Part shown: positions 1-10,711 of the stretch, piece by piece
How positions within the stretch are numbered: the first letter of the stretch is position 1
How the letters are laid out: every line of letters begins with the position of its first letter
NCBI GenBank assembly: GCA_949592205.1
Contig: CATIUR010000002.1
Location: forward strand, 4,000,501 to 4,064,500
DNA from: Helichrysum umbraculigerum
Lineage: Eukaryota; Streptophyta; Magnoliopsida; Asterales; Asteraceae
Direction of reading: 5' to 3'
DNA: 64,000 nucleotides
Translations under genes and position numbers: made by a program
The notes under the pieces: generated by a model
Database searches by the model: none
What the model saw: only the letters and a program-made list of their open reading frames with translations
What the model was told of the DNA's origin: nothing

Positions 1-34
1 ATTTGGTGAATGAAGATTGATTGCAAATAGCCAT
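1..34 (-). CDS. HSK: 5' end of a homoserine kinase copy (HSK-0), cut by the window edge
   Basis: The minus strand from position 34 reads ATG and then codons for MAICNQSSFTK, which matches the N-terminus of the other HSK copies in this window (MAICNQPSFTK). Only 11 codons are inside the window, so its integrity cannot be judged. The start is a true ATG, as in HSK-1, -2 and -4 and unlike the TTG of HSK-3, -5 and -6. The roughly 190 bp upstream also match the upstream region of the other copies. Confidence 0.7.
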   Translation of the reverse strand, partial: MAICNQSSFTK

Positions 35-238
35 TTTTATTTTAGAGGGTGTTTGGACTTAGTTTTGAAGATGATAATATTCAGATTATTGTGTTAATGT
101 TTGTGGAAAAATTATTAATAAGCGATTATTTAAAGTTTTGAGGATGTGAAAACGCACGCTGATTTGTAGAAGCAATGAAGCTGCTGCTGCTACCTACTGC
201 ACCAAATCGCAGGTAGGTTTTCCATCTCATTTACAATT
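35..238. other. HSK upstream region with a collapsed Copia tail
   Basis: This matches the conserved upstream region of the HSK array, including the stretch ending GCAGGTAGGTTTT. In other units that stretch is followed by a Copia RNase H fragment. Here only a few bases of that fragment remain (CCATCTCATTTACAA) before the similarity stops, so the Copia tail is internally deleted. A GCT triplet is also locally expanded near 180-192. Confidence 0.6.
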
Positions 239-1238
239 TAGACTGCTCCCGACTAGAGATGAGCGACTTTAAACTAACTAGGGGGCCCAAAACCGAAGTT
301 TCTGTTATGCAGATTCTCTAATATCTGTTCGTCGATTGTCTTTGCTCTGACGTTCCCAAAAACCATAGCCTGAAACAGATATCCAGATTTAAAGATATTT
401 ATACAATAATTCCATGATGTTTTAGATTTGCAGATCGAGGAAACCACATATAACTAACTATTTCATATTAATAATCAGGATGAAAAATAATACTAGAAAA
501 GAAGCAGACTTGATCTGAAGCATTGCGGCTGTAGTTTGTATTAGGTTTATTTTGAAAGAAGATGCTCACCGTAGGAATAAGACACTGATGTACATATGAG
601 ATTGGGCCCATCAGATACTATTTTAATTTGGGCCTACATACATACCTGTAAGGCTGTAAGCCTGTAAACAATACTCGTCGTATTAATCGTGTATGGTTTC
701 ACAAAATATTAAAATAAGATAATATTATTTGATGAAGTTGCAAGTATAAATATAGCCCGGGCTATGAATAACAACTAAAATTATGGATAATTACTAAGTG
801 ACGGTTAAAAAACGGTTAACGTTCAATATTCAATAATATATGATTGGCAGTTTTAATGTAGTCATGAAAGTTGTGAGCTTTATGTATTAACTTTTATATT
901 ACGGAGTATTGTCTTTTGTAAGTGATTTTGTGATGCATCTATTATCAATCACAATAAAACTTTAAAAAGAAAAAAAAAATCAGTTTATTCATCTTACATG
1001 TCCATTTAAATGTAATTTGTAAAGAAAAAAAAAAGGGTGGACAGAACTTGAAATAATACACCGATTAGTTGAAACACTAAATTGATTGAGATAAGTATTT
1101 GTAGATTATTCGATTTTAGTAAGAAAATTATAGTATGTGTACCGAAAAAAGGTTCACAACAAACTTTTTATTTTCAAATACCATATAGTTAAATATATAA
1201 AAAGAAATACAAAACCATTAATCAAAATTACTTCTACA

Positions 1239-1301
1239 AGTTTTCAAATCAGTCTCTCTTAAGTAATTAAGTTTTCAAATCAGTCTCTCTTAAGTAATTA
1301 A
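1239..1301. repeat. 31-bp tandem duplication
   Basis: The stretch GTTTTCAAATCAGTCTCTCT followed by TAAGTAATTA occurs twice back to back with a period of 31 bp and no visible mismatch, which suggests a recent slippage or repair duplication. Confidence 0.8.
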
Positions 1302-1895
1302 TAATGATCCTATTTTAATCACTTTTAGCGATTGGATGCATACAATTATTAAATACTATAAGCTTTTGTAGCTACTTTCATTGCGCAATAGATTATAGGT
1401 TACCTTATTTGGTCATTTTAAAAACTATTAGCTTTGGAACTCCTTTTACAAGATTACCAACAAATGAAATCTTTTGCAAAGGATCACCACAAATGTCGAT
1501 TAATTTATATTGTCAATACTTAATGCACCTTCCCATTACAGTAGGCATTAATCCATAGTCTGAATTCTTTTTCCAAATTACTGTTAGACATAGAGACAAT
1601 ATTGTAGAGTCAACTTAACTCATCTCAAATCATCAATATCAAAATTTTCTTGAAAACAATCATTGATGAGTGTATAACTGATTGGTACTTGAAAAGTTAT
1701 ACATATCGTTCCAAGTCCAGCAGCTGCTTTTCGAACAGCCTTGACCCATACACATCAAAGCAGAAGCATAACTGAAGCACTTCCTAATCACAAGACCAAC
1801 AATTGGAGATGAGCAAGAATTCAACTCCATAACCTAATCCAACCGTACTCATGACCCATCCATATTGTCCGACCCGATTAAACCAGTATTAAAAA

Positions 1896-2250
1896 TGACA
1901 TGTCTCAACTAACCGTGTTTTGATATGTTACCCAAGTACCCAACCTACACTACCCACCCATCTTTTAAAAGGTGATTAATTCAGCCTTCAAGGCAGTTAC
2001 ATACTTTCTAAATTCTCTGAAGTAATAGACAACAAAATAATAATTGAAGTAAGGATCCATTGGCCTTTGGTAAAGATAAACAAAAATATTAAATGAATGC
2101 AGACCTGAGATTAGGATTGCCTCGAACCAATATAAAAATAATGGCATGTCTCAACCGACCTTGTTTTAATATGTTACCCAAGTACCAAACTCAACCGATC
2201 CACCAATCTTGCAACCTCTAAAATTAAGGATTAATTCAGCCTTCCAAACA
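1896..2250. repeat. Two diverged direct copies of a ~100-bp segment
   Basis: A segment at about 1896-1996 reappears at about 2140-2250. Both contain CATGTCTCAAC, then ATATGTTACCCAAGTACC, and end with GATTAATTCAGCCTTC. They are clearly related but diverged, with small indels. No element ends were found. Confidence 0.6.
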
Positions 2251-2319
2251 ACTACTAATTTGAAAAACTGCCTATATACAATTTGACTTACAAGGAGTCG
2301 AAATGTCATAGTTTGTTTA

Positions 2320-2883
2320 GAGGCAAATGGCCCAAAAAGGTAACTAATTTGTCAAAATTTGCCAATAAAGGGAATATGAGTTTTGTTGATGCCCAAAAAA
2401 GAGTAAAATTTTAAATTCGATGCCCCAAAAGGATTAGAGTTGTCAAAAAAGTTCAATTAAAGGTACAATTATTTTTACATTTTTTGTCGTTCAATTTTTC
2501 ATCGATTTTAGCTAATGCGAGGCTTAAATATCGAATATTAAATTAATATGTGACATTTTTTTACCTAGAAAACAAAGGATATAAACACTAATGTTACTTT
2601 TTAAGAGTTTAAACCCAAATTTCATTTTTAGTGTTAAATCCTTTTAGGACACGATTTTAAAAAGTTTAATCCTTTTAGGGCACGATTTAAAAGAGTTTAA
2701 TCCTTTTTTGACACTTTTTAAAAATGAAACTGTAATTTTATCCTTAATTGGACTTTTTTGACAACTTCAATCCTTTTTGGGCATCGAATTTAAAATGTCA
2801 CTCCTTTTTGGGCATCAACAAAACTCATATTCCCTTTATTGGCAAATTTTGACAAATTGGTTACCTTTTTGGGCCATTTGCCC
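2320..2883. mobile_element. Foldback MITE with ~150-bp terminal inverted repeats
   Basis: The first ~150 bp, starting GAGGCAAATGGCCCAAAAAG, are repeated in inverted form at the end, finishing TTTTTGGGCCATTTGCCC, with only a few mismatches. An 8-bp direct repeat TTTGTTTA flanks the element at 2312-2319 and 2884-2891. There is no coding capacity, so it would have moved using another element's transposase. The superfamily is not settled: 8-bp duplications fit hAT, while long inverted repeats fit Mutator-like elements, which usually give 9 bp. Confidence 0.75.
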
Positions 2884-4775
2884 TTTGTTTACATGATCCT
2901 GTTTCCATTTCACACACATGCACCTTGATTCCATTTTTTCATATAAACTGCTTGTACAGTTGATATTAATCTGTCTATTTTTACTCTTGAACCTGTTTCC
3001 AATTTACTCTTGATACCTATGAGTAAAATAGTAGATGTCATAGCTAATAGCCTAATAACCAATAGTGCCCTTAAAACAAAACGGATTAGAGGTAGGATTA
3101 CACCTGATTAAGCTTGGCTTTAAAGGCTTAAAAGGCTTAAAAGGGTTCAATCTGGGTTCTTTCAGATGTCAAATGGGTCACATGGAATGAGTTTTTAGAA
3201 GGTTTAATTTTAATACTTACAACTTTCTAATTGTTTTCACCAAAGATTAAGCTTTTTAACGAGACAACATTTTTTGTGATCATGATTCAGCCCAACCCAC
3301 CCCACCCTGTTTTGACCAGCCCTAAAAATGACCTTTTTAGCTGAAAATGACCCAATTCAACCTCGAATATACTTAGTTTAGTACAACATAGTTCACATAA
3401 TATAAATAGATATATAAACGAATTCAGATCACATTTTAATAAGATACCTCGACTTATTCAGTGTACTTGGATGTTAATATATTAAGGATGAACCCATATG
3501 AAATCTCCACCAAATCGGCTTACACTGGTTAGACACCTTCCCAAGAATATCTCCAATAAAGATTTAGAGTGTCTACACCAAACCAGTAAGGTTGGATGAG
3601 ATTTAGATAGAGTTACCAGTATATTAAATAACCAACATGTAAATATACAGAAGAAATTACCATTCATATAAAACTGTGCAAACTCTTGCATGACTATCAA
3701 AAATACAAAATGATCAATAGTAAGATGGCTAAAAAACCTTACACCTTAACACTTTCAGCAACTCTCTTGATGTAAAATTTCCAACTGCTGTATTTATTCA
3801 AACCCTTGCAATCAGATTTAGAACCTGCATGAATCATATAAATGAAACAGAAATTAGTTGAGCTAATGAGAACCATTAACGTAGAAAACAACTAATAAAA
3901 AAAATGTAGGCCTAGTTAATTAAGCACCAATAGCATTGGTGATCTCACTAAATAATGTCTACTATGAAATCTAATCAACAGACATTGAACATTATATGCA
4001 ATGATTTTCTTACTCAATTCAACTAAATAAGCTGCAAAGTACATAAAAACCTCTTGAAAATCACATATCATAGACCAAATGTTGAACTTGGTATGGTTCC
4101 CTAACAAAACACAAAAATAATAGTAGGTCAACAGTAGTAATACACATCTAGCACAACGTTTTCCAAATATTGAATTTATAGCTAACTATGTAGCTAAAAC
4201 AATCTGGAATAAGGTAGTTTTTAAGCAACATGGCTCTTAATGGGTTGAAATTAAGGTGATAGAAAGCCTTAGAGTATGTATTATAAAAAAAATCTACAAC
4301 GAAGTGAAAAAATTAAAAAAATACATACATACCTACTTTTTCTTCTTCTGTTCTTTTATACGTATACCATCACACAAACTCAGGAAGAAAAAAACCCCTC
4401 AGATCACAATAAAATATACACAAATGAAAACCAGTATCAAACAATCACCAGTTTTAAACTCGTATCACAATTAAACATACCACTAACACCCAGAGGACAA
4501 ATAATCAAACTTAGCAGGAAAACACCTTTTCTTTTAAGACATGTAAGAACAATAAAAAAAAATAAATGGGAGGAGAATGAAGGAGGCAACGCTACCGTTT
4601 GGAGGTGAAAAAGAAGCTCCATATGGTGTTCCGGTAGAGGAGCGTTGGTGGTCGGTGTAGAGACCAGGAGAAATTGGCGTTGATGGTGGGTTGCGTTGCT
4701 GGTAATTGTATATTGTGAATTCCATCACCAAGTTCCATAACCACTAAATTTGATCAGAAACATATACCTATCAGT
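2884..4775 (-). other. Unassigned region with possible minus-strand exons
   Basis: No gene is recognised. Two minus-strand pieces look exon-like. One at about 3743-3824 is flanked by an acceptor (GCAG) and a donor (GTAAGG), is open for about 27 codons and is rich in Lys and Ser (contains CKGLNKYSSWKFY). The other at about 4613-4731 is open from an ATG, is rich in Pro, Ser and Thr, and precedes a GT. Together they could be parts of an unknown spliced gene adjoining the breakpoint of EMC6 copy A, or chance. Other open frames here are short and AT-rich. Confidence 0.25.
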
Positions 4776-5784
4776 GCAAAGTATGAATGGATCGAAAAAC
4801 CTGTCTTGGCTGTAAGGCCAACGGATGTAATAGCCATGACAAGTAAATAAATGACAAACCCCATGAGGCCAGTAAATCCCAAAATTCCAGCAATCACAAC
4901 ACCAATGATAGACATGAACGTTCGACTGCATGATGGTCACAAGATATTAATTAATACAGCCAATGGAGGAAATAACAAGGTTTCTACAATGAAGCACGGG
5001 TGTAATGTTTTTTTTTAATCAAATCAAGACCTTATTATCTAAAACTCTAAAAGTATGCATATAACATACGCAGTTGTATATGAATAGAAATATAGAACAC
5101 AAAAGAGAGCATTTTGATGATATATAAACAAAGATATACATGTATCATCAAGAAGTTGCCTTCTCATTAGCCATTACAATAGCTCTATCTGTACACTGTT
5201 TTGTAGGCTACTAATAAGTTTTAGATCCCTAAAAAACGAGAAATAGATACATGAGCTCTACACAAAGATCCACACCAGAATTAGGGTATGTTTTATCTCT
5301 AATGGGTCAAATGGGCAAAATTAGATAAATCAGCTCAAAGGATAACAGGTCAAAACTCATAATGTCACCAGTATTAGATTTTTATTAAAGCTTCAAAAGG
5401 TGTTCCTGGTCAGCCCATTTTAACTCGTACAAACCTACCTGAATTCCATGAACCCATTTGACCCACTACCTAAACTCCCCTCCCCCTCCGCGCGCCCACA
5501 CACACACACAATTTCCCCACATCTAATTCATGGTTTATGCAGCTCCAAACCATCAAATTCAAGATCAGCTGTCGATATAGTTGTTCAAACCGCAGCATTG
5601 GAGTAACAGGTGAGTTGAGAAGCATCATAATAGGTATAAAATGATGTAAATTGTGATGAAATTGGTAAACTGACCTGTAGTATGTCACCTTCATGTTACT
5701 TTGCAAATTCTCAGCATTGAAGGTTGGCATTTCATTTTCACCAGATTTCTTTCCAAATACACCTGAATCAGCATGGCCAGCCAT
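4776..5784 (-). pseudogene. EMC6: EMC6 copy A, 3'-truncated
   Basis: EMC6 is a small three-helix subunit of the ER membrane protein complex, which inserts tail-anchored and multipass proteins into the ER membrane. Exon 1 (5675-5784) starts MAGHADSG and ends at a CAG/GT donor. Intron 1 runs 4926-5674, and exon 2 starts at 4925 with SRTFMSIIG. Exon 2 stops matching copy B after the codons for SIHSYF at about 4776. The rest of exon 2 and exon 3 are missing and unrelated sequence follows. One Gly of the first membrane segment is also Val (IIGVV rather than IIGGV). It is the truncated partner of copy B, with which it shares intron and upstream sequence. Confidence 0.85.
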
Positions 5785-6760
5785 AGCCTCCACCTTGTTA
5801 AGATTTTATGACAAATCAGTCAACATACATTAGGATGTGAACCACACATGATTCCAATTATTTAACATCTTGAATACTTTTCAAGGTTTTTGACTCTAGT
5901 TCCATCTCAACCATGCTCTAGGGATTACCTTTTTATGCAGTTACAATCTTCCAGTTTCACTATCTTTTTGCTAACATCAGTGTTATGAATTTTACACAGA
6001 TACATTACACGATTTCTGTCATCTAAAGTATTAGCTCCCCAAAACATGAACCCTACTCGAACACTCCAAATAAATGAATAAAAAATTCACTAACATCTGA
6101 AAAGCTTCTTATTTGTAGTTCACAAGTGTCTACAGATTTTAATCATAAACTATCTGTGTCTCTGAACAAATTCATGAGCACGATAAAAACTCAAAGCTGA
6201 CTTTTTCCATACTATTCTTAACCTAAAGTTAATTTAGCAGTTAGGTTTTAGATCTAAACGAAACTAGTGAAGCATACAATGCAAAATCGGAAGGTGAATT
6301 CATTTATTTATCTATTCACATACGAATTGCACACAATATATCAGTCAATTATCAACTAAATTTCACACGCACAGTTAACAGGCGATGCTAATTGAGCATC
6401 ATTAAAAGCAGATCAAAGTTACAAAATTCAGATCTTATACTAAAAATACCTAATTAATTCAAGTAATATGAATAGCAAAGTAGTAAATTTGAGCATCAAA
6501 CAATGCGTAGATATATGTAGTATTATATATACCTGGTGCCGATATATGTATAAGAATTTAGCGGAAGCTGTTGATATTTTGTTGAATCGGAATTAACAGA
6601 GTGATCGATGTTTTGGAGCATAAAAGGTTTACCCGTCACTTTGTTAATCTTTCCCAAATGGGTTTCTAATTTTTTTGGTTAATATGGGCCATGTGGGTCG
6701 CTTAACAGGTTTTTCTAAAATAAGGCCCAACTTGTGAAAAGTTAAAACTTTTTTTTTACT
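5785..6760 (-). other. 5' flank of EMC6 copy A
   Basis: This flank is collinear with that of copy B: both share the segments around CTCCCCAAAACATGAACC and GAGTGATCGAT and the distal AAATAAGGCCCAACTTG. GGCCCA/TGGGCC motifs at about 6685 and 6724 resemble site II elements of plant housekeeping promoters. Copy A lacks the two MITEs found in copy B, so it shows the pre-insertion sequence. The hAT transposon begins directly after it. Confidence 0.55.
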
Positions 6761-6778
6761 ATCACAACTAGAGATGCG

Positions 6779-6975
6779 CAAAAACCGGTTTTGGTCAAAC
6801 CCGACCCGACCCGAAACCGGTTTTGGTCAAACTTGGTCAAAACCGGTTTGGCCCAAAACCGGTTCGGGTTCAACCCGATTTGGGCACCCCAAAACCCCAA
6901 CCCGACCCAAACCGGTTTGGGTAGGGTCCAAACCGGTTCGGGTTCAAAACCGGTTTCAAACCGGTTTTTTTTATA
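6779..6975. repeat. Left subterminal AAACCGGTTT palindrome cluster of the hAT element
   Basis: Many copies of AAACCGGTTT and variants, interleaved with CCCGACCC and GGTTCGGG, fill this end. The same motif fills the opposite end in inverted arrangement. Subterminal repeats of this kind bind hAT transposases in other systems; binding here is inferred. Confidence 0.8.
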
Positions 6976-7010
6976 AAAATCGTATTTTCGCTCGCACGTC
7001 TTCGTTTTAA

Positions 7011-7829
7011 GGAAAAGCAACGTTTGGGCCAAATTTTTTTCATTAACTTTGTAGAACATTAGTAATGGAAACATAATTGATCAATAACATAACCAAAAGG
7101 CTTCTAAATCTCCTTAAAAATATTATTGAATCCGAAAATTCTATATAATTCATAAACGTTAGGGCGTTAAGCGTTTTAATGAAAAGCAACGTTTGGGCCA
7201 AATTTTTTTCCTTAACTTTGTAGAACATTAGTAATGGAAACATAATTGATCAATAACATAACCAAAAGACTTCTAAATCTCCTTAAAAATATTATTGAAT
7301 CCGAAAATTCTATATAATTCATAAACGTTAGGGCGTTAAGCGTTTTAATGAAAAGCAACGTTTGGGTCAAATTTTTTTCCTTAACTTTGTAGAACATTAG
7401 TAATGGAAACATAATTGATCAATAACATAACCAAAAGGCTTCTAAATCTCCTTAAAAATATTATTGAATCCGAAAATTCTATATAATTCATAAACGTTAG
7501 GGCGTTAAGCGTTTTAATGAAAAGCAACCTTTGGGCCAAATTTTTTTCATTAACTTTGTAGAACATTAGTAATGGAAACATAATTGATCAATAACATAAC
7601 CAAAAGGCTTATAAATCTCCTTAAAAATATTAGTGAATCCGAAAATTCTATATAATTCATAAACGTTAGGGCGTTAAGCGTTTTAATGAAAAGCAACCTT
7701 TGAGCCAAATTTTTTTCATTAACTTTGTAGAACATTAGTAATGGAAACATAATTGATCAATAACATAACCAAAAGGCTTCTAAATCTCCTTAAAAATATT
7801 ATTGAATCCGAAAATTCTATATAATTCAA
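7011..7829. repeat. 169-bp tandem repeat inside the hAT element, ~4.9 copies
   Basis: Units begin AAAAGCAACGTTTGGG-like at about 7012, 7180, 7349, 7518 and 7687, with a period of 169 bp and only a few substitutions between copies. The last copy ends near 7829. A clearly diverged relative at about 7975-8095 lies next to the transposase stop. This suggests that the array grew from original 3'-flanking sequence of the transposase gene. Because 169 is not a multiple of 3, the repeated 66-codon open frames inside it are artefacts. Confidence 0.92.
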
Positions 7830-8199
7830 AGTGAGTTGATACTTTCAAGGAATGTTTTACTAAATGCAAGGAAACATGTGCATAAAAAGTGATACTGTAT
7901 GCATAAAGAGTTGTACATTTCCGTGTGTTTAGTAAAAACTTCCTTGCATTTATCAAACACGTTTTAGCGTTAGGCTTTTTAAGGATAAACAATGTTTGGA
8001 GCAAAATTTTTTTTATTGAATTGGTAGAACATTAGTAATACAAATGTAATTGAACAATAACTTAAACAAAAGTCTTCTAAGTCTTCATAATACAATTACA
8101 ACTAAAAATATAAAATATACCAACGAATACATTTCGAGCTTCGGCATGGCCATCACCCGAAAATGTAATCGTGTAGTAATCTTCAACTTGTATTAATCT

Positions 8200-10311
8200 T
8201 CAAAAGTCGAAATCTTCTTCGGAGGTAGCCTCGCGCGAAGCTTGATCAAGAGCAATTTCTTCGTCGGAAAGTGATATTGTTACACCTTCTTCCACCTCGA
8301 TATTGTGTATGTCTTCTTCGTATTCCATTTCACCTTCAAGACTTGATACATTTTGTATGCGTTCCGCGGCGTCCAAGTGATCCTTCAAGCAAATGCACAT
8401 CTCTAAGGAGGCCGGTGTGAGTCTTGTTCTTCGTATAGATAATACCCTGCCACTAAGAGAAAAAGCGGATTCCGAAGCTACAGTAGAAGCTTGGACGGTT
8501 AGTAAATCTCGGGCCATGATGGCTAGAATGGGAAATTGAGATTCCCTCTCTTTCCACCAAGCCAAAATATCAAATTGTTCGAACTCATTGGGTAGAATAG
8601 TGGCCAAAAAATCCGTGGTCGTATATCTCCCATATTCGTTAGTGGTATTTTGGTTACCATCACCCCTTGCCCGTTTATTGTTTTCTTGTCTTAAACTATT
8701 ATAAAAGTTTAGCATTGGATTGCTAGAAGAAGATGAAGAAAACATTGGGTTAGCCGTACTACCGGACACATGTGTGGTTGAACTATACTTTTGAAAATAT
8801 ACGCCAAATAAATCTCCCAAACATTTGTTAAAATCCGTTTTTGCATTATGTGAAAACAATGGGTCGGCCTCATTCAAATCCAAATTGTGACAAATGTTAT
8901 CGATAAGCATTTCCACCCCGGTAACGTTTAAACAAGGGTTCATTGTGGCGGAACAAGTAATTACTGGTGGCATTTCTTGAAAATATTTTTTTAGTTTTTC
9001 TTTCATGGGAGCCACCATTTCTTCAAATATAGGACCTTCATACAAGTAGTCGTTTAATTTTGTAGTCATTAACCAAATTTGATTAAGCACCAAATGGCTA
9101 GTTGGATAATAAACACCCGATAATAAAGTAGTCGCGGTTTTGAAAAGTTTGAGCAATTCGACCATCTTTTTAATATACTCCCAATATATGATTGGAAATG
9201 GTGTTACAAGACCTTTTGTAACAAGATGATCATGGAAAACTTGTAAAGTATCGCGTTGGCGTAAACCACATACAAACATATGGTAGGTCGAATTCCATCT
9301 AACGGGCATGTCCCAATTAGGGGTTAAAAAAATAGAATTCGTATCCTTGCACAATTTCATATAAGATTTGTATCTAGCTTTACCCTTTTGAAAAACGTCT
9401 TGCAACATAGATTTAAACCTCGTTTTTACTTCGTCTACATCTTCAACCGCTAGTCCGGCTTGCACAACCAAGTTAATGATGTGTGCAACACATCGACTAT
9501 GATAAAAAATGCCCTTCAATGGTGGTGCGTATTTTAGTATTAATTTTGAAACGGCAAGTGTATTATTACTAGCGTTGTCAAAAGATATTGAAAAAACCTT
9601 TTCTTCCAATTTAAACATTTTAATCACACTTCGTAACATGTAAAATAAGTTTTGACCCGTGTGAGGATACTCAAAGTCTTCAAAAGCAATGGTACGTTTC
9701 ATCATTTGCCAAGTTGCGGGATCAACCCAATGTGCGGTTACACAAAGGTACGAACCGGGCAAACCATGAGGAGCCGACCAAACATCGGTTGTTAATGATA
9801 CACATGTATTTAAATTTTCAAAACCGATTTTTAGTTGTTTTTTAGCATCTTTCCACAATTTAAGGGCATCGCGTTTAAGAGTAGTACGACTTACATTGTT
9901 ATATCGCGGTTGAAGAGTGGTTTGAATCACCCTAGTAAGCCGAGGGTTGTCGAAGTGGTTGAAAGGCAAAGCTTCTTGAATTACATAACCCGCAAAAGCT
10001 TGTCGACACCGTTCCACATCGTATGTAAATATAGAACCATCTCGTGCCATCGAAGATTGCCCACTTGCTTCCGGATTACCTTTGAGTCCCGCACAATGCT
10101 TCTCGGTATGATTTTTCAAGGTGGTGTTGGAGTCGGGTTTGAAGAACAACTTACAACGTTTACAATGCGCTTTAATCGAACCATCCGACAACAACACTTT
10201 GTCGTAAGCACTCCAAATCTCCGGATTTCTTTTGTTGGGCAATTGTTTCACAATTGTTGGTGCATTTGAAGAACCAACACCATGGGAAGCCGAAGAAGAT
10301 TGAGTTGCCAT
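8200..10311 (-). CDS. hAT transposase (BED zinc finger, RNase H-like core, hATC dimerisation domain)
   Basis: This is an uninterrupted frame of 703 residues from an ATG at 10311 (MATQSSSASHG). An upstream in-frame extension to 10461 is hydrophobic, AT-rich and unlike this family, so it was not used. A BED-type zinc finger is seen at residues ~33-73 (Cys50, Cys53, His68, His72 region). The RNase H-like catalytic core includes Asp176 in TTDVWS and Asp245 in SFDNASNN, with Glu614 in VASESAFS as the third acid. The hATC dimerisation domain spans ~580-646 (starting FDILAWW), and the tail is acidic. The protein would bind the subterminal repeats and cut and paste the element in the nucleus. The intact frame and clean target duplication suggest that it is recent and possibly still functional. 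Confidence 0.93.
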   Translation of the reverse strand: MATQSSSASHGVGSSNAPTIVKQLPNKRNPEIWSAYDKVLLSDGSIKAHCKRCKLFFKPDSNTTLKNHTEKHCAGLKGNPEASGQSSMARDGSIFTYDVERCRQAFAGYVIQEALPFNHFDNPRLTRVIQTTLQPRYNNVSRTTLKRDALKLWKDAKKQLKIGFENLNTCVSLTTDVWSAPHGLPGSYLCVTAHWVDPATWQMMKRTIAFEDFEYPHTGQNLFYMLRSVIKMFKLEEKVFSISFDNASNNTLAVSKLILKYAPPLKGIFYHSRCVAHIINLVVQAGLAVEDVDEVKTRFKSMLQDVFQKGKARYKSYMKLCKDTNSIFLTPNWDMPVRWNSTYHMFVCGLRQRDTLQVFHDHLVTKGLVTPFPIIYWEYIKKMVELLKLFKTATTLLSGVYYPTSHLVLNQIWLMTTKLNDYLYEGPIFEEMVAPMKEKLKKYFQEMPPVITCSATMNPCLNVTGVEMLIDNICHNLDLNEADPLFSHNAKTDFNKCLGDLFGVYFQKYSSTTHVSGSTANPMFSSSSSSNPMLNFYNSLRQENNKRARGDGNQNTTNEYGRYTTTDFLATILPNEFEQFDILAWWKERESQFPILAIMARDLLTVQASTVASESAFSLSGRVLSIRRTRLTPASLEMCICLKDHLDAAERIQNVSSLEGEMEYEEDIHNIEVEEGVTISLSDEEIALDQASREATSEEDFDF

Positions 10312-10488
10312 GAGAATATAGTTTGCGTTTTTGAGTTTTGTATGTAAATATGAGTGTGTAATTGTGTGTGATTGAAAGTAACTCAATGGTTCTTTATATA
10401 GTTGAAAAACAATGGCAAAATGGTAAAAAAAACAAAAAAAAACGGCTAGATCAATGCTCAAACGGATATAAAATTTTCAAAAATTCAA

Positions 10489-10690
10489 AAACCGGTTTAA
10501 AACCGGTTTTCAAACCGGTTTTTCCAAACCGGGTCGGCCAAACCGGTTTGGAACCGGGTTCAACGGGTGGAATGAGAAACCGGTTTGGAACCGGCGGTTT
10601 GGGGGGAACCCGAACCGGTTTTGGTCAAAACCGGTTTTGACCGGGTCGGTTTCGGTTTGGAATCGGGTCGGGTCCAAAAAACCGGTTTCA
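10489..10690. repeat. Right subterminal AAACCGGTTT palindrome cluster of the hAT element
   Basis: This is the counterpart of the left cluster, with repeated AAACCGGTTT, CAAACCGGTTT and CCGGGTCGG variants. It lies between the transposase start and the element's right end, so it may also overlap the transposase promoter. Confidence 0.8.
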
Positions 10691-10711
10691 ATGTTCACCT
10701 CTAATCACAAC

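Larger units (their letters stand above)
239..2319. other. AT-rich stretch with no recognisable gene
   Basis: No convincing coding region was seen. The few open frames are short, AT-rich and unlike any family known to me. Two internal repeats are listed separately. Long A/T runs and scattered short duplications are typical of decayed transposon-rich plant intergenic DNA. Confidence 0.5.
6769..10703 (-). mobile_element. Complete autonomous-type hAT transposon
   Basis: The element is 3,935 bp and is flanked by a perfect 8-bp target duplication ATCACAAC (6761-6768 and 10704-10711), the hAT signature. The ends are short imperfect inverted repeats: TAGAGATGCGCAAAAACCGG at the left and TAGAGGTGAACATTGAAACC read inward from the right. 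Next to both ends are about 200 bp packed with AAACCGGTTT-like palindromes, probable transposase binding sites. It holds one intact transposase gene on the minus strand and a 169-bp tandem repeat downstream of it. It lies between the two EMC6 copies. All parts needed for transposition appear present. Confidence 0.93.

Noticed and set aside
4256..4622. Overlapping open frames of 60-110 codons on both strands
   Set aside because: Lys- and Asn-rich translations of AT-rich DNA with no family-like features.
7043..7750. Four nearly identical 66-codon open frames on the minus strand
   Set aside because: They are produced by the 169-bp tandem repeat. The repeat length is not a multiple of three and the protein resembles nothing known.
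9835..10269. 144-codon plus-strand open frame
   Set aside because: It is antisense to the well-supported hAT transposase and has no family-like motifs.
8200..10461. Longer transposase start at 10461
   Set aside because: The extra 50 residues are hydrophobic and AT-rich and unlike a hAT N-terminus; MATQSSSASHG at 10311 is the better start.
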